This document shows positions 1 through 5,475 of a stretch of DNA of 7,651 nucleotides, piece after piece (position 1 is the first letter of the stretch; each line of letters starts with the position of its first letter). The position numbers and the translations under genes were made by a program. Below the pieces are notes generated by a model. That model searched no databases. It had not been told where the DNA came from and saw nothing but the letters and a program-made list of their open reading frames with translations. The stretch comes from 2-02-FULL-55-14 sp964581115 (GTDB lineage Bacteria > Bacteroidota > Ignavibacteria > UBA10030), in the NCBI GenBank assembly GCA_964581115.1, contig CAZOMY010000065.1, positions 1-7,651 of the forward strand, written 5' to 3'.

Positions 1-55
1 CCTTCCTCTTCCCGGAAGGTAATGGTTGTGTCAGATATTATCTTGGCTACTTCAC

Positions 56-1114
56 ATGAAGACCTACGGCCGCCTGTTCGACGACATCTGTTCGTTCGAC
101 AACCTGTTTCGGGCGTTCCAACGCGCGCGCCGGCGCCGTTCGTCGCGTTCGTACGTGCAGTCGTTCGAGCATGACCTTGAGCGGCAGGTGTTGGCGCTCA
201 GGGAGGAATTGTCGTCGGGTGCGTATCGCCCCGGCCCCTACAGGGAATTCTACATCTCCATCCCCAAACCCCGCATGATCAGCGCGGCCCCGTTCAGAGA
301 CCGGGTGGTCCACCATGCACTGATCAACGTGATCGGTCCGATCTTCGATCGGTCATTCTTGCACGACAGCTATGCCAATCAAGCGGGCAAGGGCACACAT
401 CGGGCGGTCGCCCGCTTCCAATCGTGGATGCGACGGTACCGCTTCGTCCTGCACGCCGACATTCGCAAGTACTTTCCGAGCATAGACCATGAACTCCTCA
501 AACAGATGATGGGACGGCGCATCCGTTGTCGGCGGACACTGTGGCTCATCGCGACCATCATTGACCACAGCAATCGGCAGGAGCCATCCATCTCCTATTT
601 TGACGGCGACGATCTGTTCACGCCGTACAGCCGCAACAGGGGACTTCCCATTGGCAATCTGACGAGCCAGTTCTTCGCGAACGTGTACTTGAATGGATTG
701 GACCACTACGTGCGTGAGGTTCTGCGCGTTCCTGCGTATCTTCGGTATGTGGACGACCTCGCGGTCTTCGCCGACGACAAACAGTATCTCTACGACATTC
801 GGTCGTCTATCGGTCGGTTTCTTGAGAGTTTGCGACTCGACCTCAATCAGACGAAATCGCTCGTACATCGTACCGGTGCGGGCGTGCGGTTTCTGGGGTA
901 TCGGGTCTTCCCGGAGTTCCGGCTGTTGCCCGGCCGGTCGGTGCGCTTGGCCAGGAGGCGCTTCCGCCGGCTGGCACGGGAGTACCGAGAGGGCGAAGCC
1001 ACGTTGGGTTCGGTACGGGCCTCCGTCAACGGCTGGCTGGGCCACGTGTGTCACGCCCAAGCGCGGCGGGTAACGCGTTCAGTTCTTGCAGAGGCGGTGT
1101 TCGTCAAGGGGTAG
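56..1114 (+). CDS. DGR-type reverse transcriptase
   Basis: This 352-residue protein is a reverse transcriptase of the diversity-generating retroelement family. It would copy the adjacent template-repeat RNA into cDNA with errors opposite adenines. Visible motifs are a PKPRMISAAPFRDRVVHHAL block (70-89), the first catalytic aspartate in ADIRKYFPSID (134-144, D135), the IGNLTSQ block (199-205), which has the SQ ending typical of DGR RTs rather than the QGxxxSP of group II intron RTs, the catalytic YVDD box (231-234), and FLGYRVF (279-285). The length is normal for the family, and there is no maturase or endonuclease extension. I chose ATG 56 because MKTYGRLF matches the usual family N-terminus. 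An in-frame TTG at 26, preceded by GGAAGG at 14-19, would add ten residues and has the better ribosome site. The stop lies 17 nt before the template repeat, so RT and template probably share a transcript. No avd gene is visible; it could lie upstream of the window. Confidence 0.96.
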   Translation: MKTYGRLFDDICSFDNLFRAFQRARRRRSSRSYVQSFEHDLERQVLALREELSSGAYRPGPYREFYISIPKPRMISAAPFRDRVVHHALINVIGPIFDRSFLHDSYANQAGKGTHRAVARFQSWMRRYRFVLHADIRKYFPSIDHELLKQMMGRRIRCRRTLWLIATIIDHSNRQEPSISYFDGDDLFTPYSRNRGLPIGNLTSQFFANVYLNGLDHYVREVLRVPAYLRYVDDLAVFADDKQYLYDIRSSIGRFLESLRLDLNQTKSLVHRTGAGVRFLGYRVFPEFRLLPGRSVRLARRRFRRLAREYREGEATLGSVRASVNGWLGHVCHAQARRVTRSVLAEAVFVKG

Positions 1115-1131
1115 ACTCGATACGAAGGCCG

Positions 1132-1248
1132 CCGTGTGTTGCGCGGGGGGTCGTTCAACAACAACGACAACAACTGTCGGGTGGCGAACCGCAACAACAA
1201 CAACCCGACGAACCGCAACAACAACAACGGCTTTCGTTCCACCAAGAC
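1132..1248 (+). repeat. DGR template repeat (TR)
   Basis: This is the invariant donor of the retroelement. Aligned without gaps to 2820-2936 and 7398-7514, it matches at 104 of 117 positions. All 13 mismatches are at TR adenines: 1163, 1169, 1170, 1199, 1202, 1203, 1211, 1217, 1218, 1221, 1226, 1227 and 1245. None of the 81 C, G or T positions differs. The repeat contains 36 adenines, concentrated in 15 AAC codons (in the VR reading frame) at 1157-1228. Homology stops at 1249, where the TR continues into GC-rich spacer and the VRs continue to their stop codons. The TR is not expected to be translated. It is open in the VR frame only because it mirrors target coding sequence. Confidence 0.97.
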
Positions 1249-1258
1249 CCGCCGGCTC

Positions 1259-1279
1259 AACGGCCAGAGGCGGCCGGTT
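1259..1279 (+). other. Stem-loop just after TR
   Basis: AACGGCC (1259-1265) pairs with GGCC-G-GTT (1272-1279) around the six-base loop AGAGGC, with one bulged G at 1276. Alternatively it forms an uninterrupted five-pair CGGCC/GGCCG stem. It begins 10 nt after the end of TR/VR homology, a position where structured RNA could matter for priming or for marking the template end. There is no U-tract, so it is not a standard terminator. Confidence 0.4.
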
Positions 1280-1364
1280 CACGGACCGACCGCGCGTGCC
1301 AAGCCGGGTCCAGAGTCTGCGCCTGTGTCCCGATGTCAGGGGCCGAACACGTCGCGGTGCTCCA

Positions 1365-1400
1365 GAGCCGGAAAGTAGGCGCCATGCCGAAATCCGGCTC
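1365..1400 (+). other. Eight-base-pair inverted repeat in TR spacer
   Basis: GAGCCGGA (1365-1372) and TCCGGCTC (1393-1400) are perfect reverse complements. The enclosed 20 bases can form a further GGC/GCC helix (1378-1380 with 1386-1388) around a five-base loop, giving a two-tier hairpin. It is the strongest secondary-structure candidate in the spacer and is a candidate functional element of the template RNA. No U-run follows. Confidence 0.45.
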
Positions 1401-1491
1401 GGAGATCACAAACGAGTATCCGGGATTGCTCCTTGCTCGCGAACTGGTTGCCATGATCATACGTCATCGTCATCATTGCGTTGTCGACACG

Positions 1492-1513
1492 CCGGCGAGC
1501 GGTCGGTCGCCGG
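1492..1513 (+). other. Seven-base-pair stem-loop upstream of target 1 ribosome site
   Basis: CCGGCGA (1492-1498) and TCGCCGG (1507-1513) form a perfect seven-pair stem with an eight-base loop. It ends 10 nt before the GGAG ribosome site of target gene 1. It could limit read-through from the RT-TR transcript, define the 3' end of the template RNA, or modulate translation of target 1. There is no T-tract after it, so intrinsic termination is unlikely. Confidence 0.4.
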
Positions 1514-1522
1514 GGCTCCTGC

Positions 1523-1526
1523 GGAG
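1523..1526 (+). promoter_or_regulatory. Ribosome binding site for target gene 1
   Basis: GGAG lies seven bases before ATG 1534. It is the best-spaced site in this frame downstream of the TR and decides the start of target gene 1 over ATG 1453 and starts further upstream. Confidence 0.6.
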
Positions 1527-1533
1527 CGATACC

Positions 1534-2943
1534 ATGCTTCTTGTGCTCCTTTTGCCCTTTGCATTTGCGTGGTTCTCCTGTACCGAGCGCGCCTTTGATA
1601 ACCCAGCCGATCCGAGCATAGAAATCGTTACTCCGACGAGCGTCTCTGCATCGGCCCTGGCCGACACGGCAGTGGATCTGAGCTGGACCTACAGCGGCGC
1701 GTTCCAGACCGGCTTCGAGATCCAGCGGCAGGTCGGTTCAGGTTTGTTTGCGACGGTCGGCACGGTGGGGGCATCGGCCCGTTCCTACCGGGACGGGCTT
1801 CTGCTTTCCGACGGCTCCACGTACCTGTGGCGGGTCCGAGCTATCAGCCGTTACAATCAGTCGGCCTATGCATCCTCAAGCATGTTCGCGGCCTCGCTTG
1901 CGCCCCCCACGGGGCTGACAGTTGGGTTGACGCCTGCAAGGGCATTACTCTCGTGGACTGACAACAGCACCATCGAACGGGGTTTTCGGGTTGAGCAGAG
2001 TACAGATAATATCACCTACTCCGTGGTCGCCACGGCTCCGGCCAATGCCACCTCGGTCAGTGTCAACGGAACCTATGTTTTGGGGACGACCTATTATTTT
2101 CGCATTCGTCCGTTTGCCGCTGTTGAGGGGAGTGTCTCAGCAGCAGCAGCAGCAGCAGTTATTGAGGGCATGGTCTTCGTGCCAGGGGGCACCTTCCAGA
2201 TGGGGAGCACCTCGGGTGATAGCGATGAACAGCCGGTGCATGCGGTGACAGTGTCGTCGTTCTTCATGGATGAGACAGAAGTGACGTATGAGAAGTGGAC
2301 GCAGGTGCGCACCTGGGGCCTGACGCATGGCTACACGGACCTGCCGGCGGGCGGCAACGGCTACAACGGGACGACCAACCACCCGGTGACGCAGGTGAGT
2401 TGGTATGACGTGGTGAAGTGGCACAATGCGCGGAGCGAGATGGAGGGCTTGACGCCGTGTTATTATACGGATGCAAACCAGACGACGGTCTACCGGACGG
2501 GGGAGATCGCGCTGGTCAACGGGGCGGTCAAAGGGACGGCGAACGGGTATCGCCTGCCGACGGAGGCGGAGTGGGAATATGCGGCGCGAGGAGGTAGCCG
2601 GTCGCAGGGCTACACTTACAGCGGGAGCAACGACCTGAATGCGGTGGGGTGGTATGCCGGTAATGCTGGCAGTAACACGCATGCAGTAAAGACGAAGGGG
2701 GCGAATGAGTTGGGGTTATATGACATGAGCGGCAACGTGTGGGAGTGGGTGTGGGACTGGTATGGGACGTATCCTTCGACGTCGCAGACCGATCCACGGG
2801 GCCCGACGAGCGGCAGCTACCGTGTGTTGCGCGGGGGGTCGTTCAACAACTACGACCTCAACTGTCGGGTGGCGAACCGCAACAACCACCTCCCGACGTA
2901 CCGCGTCAGCAACCTCGGCTTTCGTTCCACCAGGACACAATAA
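1534..2943 (+). CDS. DGR target 1: FN3-FGE/lectin-fold variable lipoprotein
   Basis: This 469-residue exported protein ends in a diversifiable binding domain. Residues 1-15 form a hydrophobic signal segment ending at Cys16 (WFSC). The lipobox is imperfect, but the following TERAFDNPADP is lipoprotein-like. Two fibronectin type III-like domains follow (about 33-120 and 122-200), then a poly-alanine linker (203-208). The last part is an FGE/SUMF1-type domain (211-469) with PGGTFQMGS, NHPVTQVSWYDVV, YRLPTEAEWEYAARGG, GLYDMSGNVWEWVWDW and RGGSF. This is the C-type-lectin fold used by many DGR targets. VR-altered residues are Y440, L442, H452, L453, Y456, V458, S459, L461 and R467. The catalytic CxxxxC pair of true formylglycine-generating enzymes is missing, so a ligand-binding role is more likely than catalysis. 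The frame is open upstream to 1048, but that part overlaps the RT and the TR. ATG 1453 is an alternative start. Confidence 0.9.
   Translation: MLLVLLLPFAFAWFSCTERAFDNPADPSIEIVTPTSVSASALADTAVDLSWTYSGAFQTGFEIQRQVGSGLFATVGTVGASARSYRDGLLLSDGSTYLWRVRAISRYNQSAYASSSMFAASLAPPTGLTVGLTPARALLSWTDNSTIERGFRVEQSTDNITYSVVATAPANATSVSVNGTYVLGTTYYFRIRPFAAVEGSVSAAAAAAVIEGMVFVPGGTFQMGSTSGDSDEQPVHAVTVSSFFMDETEVTYEKWTQVRTWGLTHGYTDLPAGGNGYNGTTNHPVTQVSWYDVVKWHNARSEMEGLTPCYYTDANQTTVYRTGEIALVNGAVKGTANGYRLPTEAEWEYAARGGSRSQGYTYSGSNDLNAVGWYAGNAGSNTHAVKTKGANELGLYDMSGNVWEWVWDWYGTYPSTSQTDPRGPTSGSYRVLRGGSFNNYDLNCRVANRNNHLPTYRVSNLGFRSTRTQ
2138..2158 (+). repeat. (CAG)7 microsatellite in linker
   Basis: Seven perfect CAG units lie between the second FN3 domain and the FGE-like domain of target 1. 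In frame they are read as GCA and encode the poly-alanine linker (residues 203-208). Copy-number change would alter linker length without shifting the frame. The tract ends 19 bp before the 815-bp duplicated block begins. Confidence 0.9.
2820..2936 (+). repeat. DGR variable repeat 1 (VR1)
   Basis: This is the recipient of mutagenic retrohoming in target 1, aligned to the TR at an offset of 1688. Thirteen substitutions all lie at TR adenines. They change eight AAC (Asn) codons to Tyr, Leu, His, Leu, Tyr, Val, Ser and Leu, plus one Lys to Arg at 2932-2934. The unmutated 3' part (about 2916-2936) would hold the initiation-of-mutagenic-homing sequence. The stop codon (2941-2943) lies just outside the repeat. 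Confidence 0.96.
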
Positions 2944-2976
2944 CCCTTTTGCACTTTTATGCTTTTTGGGGAAGCG
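2944..2976 (+). other. Candidate post-VR1 hairpin or cruciform
   Basis: Just after the stop codon, TGCTT (2960-2964) can pair with AAGCG (2972-2976), with one T-G wobble, around a TTTGGGG loop. Alternatively, CCC (2944-2946) with GGG (2968-2970) and GCA (2951-2953) with TGC (2960-2962) form a stem interrupted by opposed T-runs. The Bordetella phage DGR needs a hairpin or cruciform a few bases after its VR. This one is weak, but it is preserved at 7522-7554 after VR2. Confidence 0.3.
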
Positions 2977-3003
2977 GGAGGGGGGAGGGAGAGGGGAAAG
3001 GGG
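2976..3003 (+). other. G-rich tract with quadruplex potential after VR1
   Basis: Five runs of three or more G (2976-2978, 2980-2985, 2987-2989, 2993-2996, 3000-3003) are separated by one to three bases. This fits an intramolecular G-quadruplex pattern. The tract is almost wholly purine on this strand and continues as GA-rich sequence to about 3036. The first three runs are inside the duplicated block. Confidence 0.6.
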
Positions 3004-3036
3004 AGAGGAGAGAAGGGAGAAGCAGGAGTTCAGAGA

Positions 3037-3106
3037 GCAGAGGCCAGAGGCCGGAAGCCAGAGGTCAGAAGCCAGAGGTCAGAAGCCAGAGGTCAGAAGC
3101 CAGAGG
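3037..3106 (+). repeat. Heptamer tandem array downstream of target 1
   Basis: Ten consecutive seven-base units are variants of CCAGAGG and TCAGAAG. They form a 14-bp higher-order period (CCAGAGGTCAGAAG) repeated at least three times at 3058-3099. No gene is seen in it. From 3107 to 3314 I see no gene, RNA or convincing promoter, apart from the ribosome site of the next gene. Confidence 0.9.
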
Positions 3107-3297
3107 CTTGCCGTGCGCTTGGCATGTTTAACGATTGCGCAAAGGACGTGCCGAGCGAAGGGTCGAAGGCGAATGAGCGTTGAAGCGTCCTGATCGAATG
3201 GCCAAGCGGGGCAAATCAGGGGGTTCGTGCAGGCTACGTGTGATACAACGATCGGAGGACGCAAGAAGTAGAATGAAGGACAAAAGAGAAGGGTTCA

Positions 3298-3305
3298 AGG
3301 AGAGG
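3298..3305 (+). promoter_or_regulatory. Ribosome binding site for PEGA protein
   Basis: AGGAGAGG lies nine bases before ATG 3315. It supports that start over the in-frame ATG 3273, whose nearest GGAGG (3254-3258) is 14 bases away. Confidence 0.55.
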
Positions 3306-3314
3306 AAACTCGAC

Positions 3315-5285
3315 ATGACAGCGAGGTTACTGAATCGGATCGCGCCGCCAGCAACGATCATGGGGCTCTTGGTGCTCGCGATGCCATCAGCTGTAACAGC
3401 CCAGAACCTCAATCGCAAAATAGAGGTCGAACGACTGGAGGAGTCACAGAAGATCAACCCTGAGGCCGACCGGGCCTATGTGCACGTGCGGTCCGAAGTC
3501 CCAAATCTGCGCTTCGACAGCAACCGGCGCATCGACCGGCAGGTGCAGACCTCGTCGGGCGACTGGGACCTGTGGCTGCCGGCGGGGACACATTTGCTCA
3601 AGATCGACGCCGAGGGATACCAGCGACTCGAGCTGTCGGCCACCACCTTCCAGGGAAAACGCTCCTATGAGCTGGTCATCCGGGCGTCGGGATTCGGCTC
3701 GCTTGCCAGAGCCGACGAAGACCTCGTCGAGATCACGTTTGAACTGAACGTAGACTCGGCGGCCTCGTCGTACGGCGCGTATGCCCCCATCGTAACGTTT
3801 GGACGTATGATCACGTACCGCCTGCCGAAAGGTCAATACGACTTCCGCTTCTCCAAGCAAGGCTACAGCGACCAGTCAACGTCAATTCGCGTAGACAGCC
3901 CACGGCGTATTTCGGTAGACCTGGCGCGCGGAGTCTCCCGGAGTTCGTCCCGCTTGCTCCTTCCCGGCTTTCTGCGCATTTCGAGCGAACCCTCGGGGGC
4001 CAATGTCATCGTTGACGGCCAATTGCTGGGCGCTACGCCGCTTCAAGCCGAGTTGACTGCCGGGACTCATCAACTGGAACTTCGAAAGGCCATTCATCAC
4101 CCGGACGTCTCCACATTCGTCGTGGAGGAAGGACGCCCCGTCGCCATCTCGCGCACGCTCAAGCCGCGCTTCGGCTACTACGCCGTGACCAGCACGGTCC
4201 CCGCAAGCACCGTGCGGCTCGATAACAAGCCGGTCGGCACGGCTCCCATCGTCCGAACGAGCATCGAGAGCGGCCGGCACAAACTGACGGTCGAGGCCCC
4301 CCTGCATCACGCCTATGAGGTCGAGTTCGAGGTCAAAGACGGCGACGAGCGCACCTTCAGGGCTGACCTGCGCCCTGCCTACGGATTCGTCGAGATCCGC
4401 TCTGAGCCCGAATCGGGAGCCGAGGTGTACCTCGACGGACGTAAAATGGGGGTGACTCCCTTCACGTCCGAGCGTCTTGCCTCGGGCGCATACATGCTCA
4501 AAGTGGCAAAATCGCTGTACCGAGATTACGAAGACCGTATCGTGGTCGCCGACAGTCAGACGGTCCGGCGGACGGTATCGCTGGCCAAGGATTTCGGCAC
4601 GGTGTCGGTGAAGGCCGAGGCAAGCAGTATCTCCGTCAACGGAGCGGTCGTGGGCAGGGGAACCTACACGGCCCGGCTTGCACCGGGGCGGTACACGTTT
4701 GTTGCTGAGCGTGGAACGAAGTACATCAATGCGCAGGAGGAGATCTACCTAGCCGTCGGCGAGAACCGAGAGATCATCCTCGAACCGGCCCCGCGCCAAG
4801 GGGGCGTTTCGGTCATTGTTTCCCCCAATGCGGCCGCCGATGCCAGCATCTACGTCAACGACCAGCTGCAGGGGAGAGCCCCGCTCGCCTTTCGCCTGCT
4901 CATCGGAGACTACACGCTCAAGGCAGAAAAGCCCGGCTACCTTGATCTCACGCAGGCGCTCAGCGTCAAGGAGGGGGAGACGCAGAGCATCCGGCTGACC
5001 ATGATGACGTACGAAGGCTCGCGGCAGGCGGTTCGTGACCGTTGGGGCACATACAAGTGGGTCTCCGGGGGCGTGGCGGTGCTTGCAGGAGGCGCCGGCG
5101 TCTATTTCAAGCTGGCCGCCAACGACGCCTACAAGCAATATAAGGCCGCAACGATCACCTCTGATGCCGTCAGTCTGCGCGAGAAGACACAGCGGAACGA
5201 CAACCTGTCGCGCATCGCCATCGGAGCGGCCATCGGGTTCGCGGTGACGACGGCGGTCACCTGGATCGTACAGCAGTCGATCTGA
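3315..5285 (+). CDS. Exported PEGA-repeat protein with C-terminal membrane segments
   Basis: This 656-residue protein has a signal peptide (hydrophobic 15-23, likely cut after VTA at 27-29). Next comes an N-terminal region (30-122) clearly related to that of target 2: NLNRK near its start, VPNLRF, SGDWDLWLPAGTHLLK, KRSYEL. A beta-rich stretch and roughly five PEGA-type repeats follow (about 219-283, 288-353, 357-423, 427-490, 497-562). They show recurrent SEPSGANVIVDG, LGATP and AGTHQLEL-like motifs. Near the C-terminus are two hydrophobic segments (about 582-599 and 633-653) separated by a polar helix-like stretch. PEGA repeats are typical of surface or cell-wall-associated proteins, but no enzymatic role can be read here. 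There is no FGE/lectin domain and no VR, so it is not itself a DGR target. It may be an anchor or partner for target 2, or the scaffold from which target 2 arose. Both are inference. ATG 3273 would give a 14-residue longer N-terminus. Confidence 0.85.
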   Translation: MTARLLNRIAPPATIMGLLVLAMPSAVTAQNLNRKIEVERLEESQKINPEADRAYVHVRSEVPNLRFDSNRRIDRQVQTSSGDWDLWLPAGTHLLKIDAEGYQRLELSATTFQGKRSYELVIRASGFGSLARADEDLVEITFELNVDSAASSYGAYAPIVTFGRMITYRLPKGQYDFRFSKQGYSDQSTSIRVDSPRRISVDLARGVSRSSSRLLLPGFLRISSEPSGANVIVDGQLLGATPLQAELTAGTHQLELRKAIHHPDVSTFVVEEGRPVAISRTLKPRFGYYAVTSTVPASTVRLDNKPVGTAPIVRTSIESGRHKLTVEAPLHHAYEVEFEVKDGDERTFRADLRPAYGFVEIRSEPESGAEVYLDGRKMGVTPFTSERLASGAYMLKVAKSLYRDYEDRIVVADSQTVRRTVSLAKDFGTVSVKAEASSISVNGAVVGRGTYTARLAPGRYTFVAERGTKYINAQEEIYLAVGENREIILEPAPRQGGVSVIVSPNAAADASIYVNDQLQGRAPLAFRLLIGDYTLKAEKPGYLDLTQALSVKEGETQSIRLTMMTYEGSRQAVRDRWGTYKWVSGGVAVLAGGAGVYFKLAANDAYKQYKAATITSDAVSLREKTQRNDNLSRIAIGAAIGFAVTTAVTWIVQQSI

Positions 5286-5475
5286 GTGATTTCAAAGGAT
5301 GGTATCTCACGCAATGACGCGAAGACGCAATGCGCACGAGGGATGACCGATCAGAGTGAGACTTGGCGATTAGCATTGGCTAGGCGAACCCCACCCCTTT
5401 GCTTCCCGCCTCGTCATCCAAATATTCTATGTGCTCTTTGTGATCTTTGTGGCAAAATCTTTCCTCTGATCTGGA
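5286..5475 (+). other. Intergenic region with short direct repeats
   Basis: No gene is seen here. Near the left end (5310-5331) ACGCAATG occurs twice around GACGCGAAG. Near the right end CTTTGTG occurs at 5436-5442 and 5445-5451. Similar low-complexity motifs are, from memory, common as dispersed intergenic elements in uncultured bacteria. There is no convincing terminator or promoter. Confidence 0.4.

Larger units (their letters stand above)
1249..1533 (+). ncRNA. Structured spacer downstream of TR, probable part of the TR RNA
   Basis: These 285 bases between TR and target gene 1 hold no convincing gene. The frame of target 1 is open through here, but nothing in it resembles a protein domain. 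The stretch is GC-rich and holds three clear inverted repeats (listed separately). In the Bordetella phage DGR, the RNA just downstream of the TR is structured and needed to prime and template cDNA synthesis. By analogy, this spacer may be the 3' part of the template RNA. That role is inference. The spacer may also contain the leader of target gene 1. Confidence 0.45.
2177..2991 (+). repeat. 815-bp direct repeat, copy A (FGE-VR cassette)
   Basis: This block repeats at 6755-7569 with a constant offset of 4578 and no difference that I could find. Translations in several frames are identical, which supports DNA-level identity. It starts at the beginning of the FGE-like domain. It covers the VR and the stop codon and continues 48 bp into the downstream G-rich tract. 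The flanks diverge at once on the 3' side. On the 5' side they keep only the short GM-V/I-V/I similarity. Confidence 0.95.

Noticed and set aside
56..1114. Group II intron or retron reverse transcriptase.
   Set aside because: There is no maturase or endonuclease domain and no intron ribozyme or msr/msd structure that I could see. The GNLTSQ motif and the TR/VR pair fit a DGR.
1136..1378. Open frame encoding an Asn-rich 80-residue peptide.
   Set aside because: It is the TR read in the VR frame. The TR is a non-coding template; the frame is open only because it mirrors target coding sequence.
1048..1533. Upstream extension of target gene 1 to give a 631-residue product starting inside the RT gene.
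   Set aside because: The extension overlaps the RT and the TR in a different frame from the one that matches the VR, has no recognisable domain, and would bury the signal segment internally. ATG 1534 with GGAG seven bases upstream is a better start.
2137..2682. Long minus-strand open frames opposite the FGE-like domain, repeated at 6466-7260.
   Set aside because: They are antisense shadows of GC-rich coding DNA, with low-complexity Arg/Pro/His-rich translations and no domains. They were useful only as support that the two cassettes are identical in DNA.
3044..3106. CRISPR array, considered because of regular repeats.
   Set aside because: The units are 7 to 14 bp and directly abutting, with no unique spacers. 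It is a simple tandem array.
3120..3145. Possible sigma-54 type promoter (TTGGCAT followed by TTGCGC).
   Set aside because: The GG and GC elements are 14 bases apart rather than the required 10.
5399..5428. Possible sigma-70 promoter upstream of target 2 (TTGCTT, 18 bases, TATTCT).
   Set aside because: The -35 matches only three of six consensus bases and the -10 four of six, which is not better than chance in this region.
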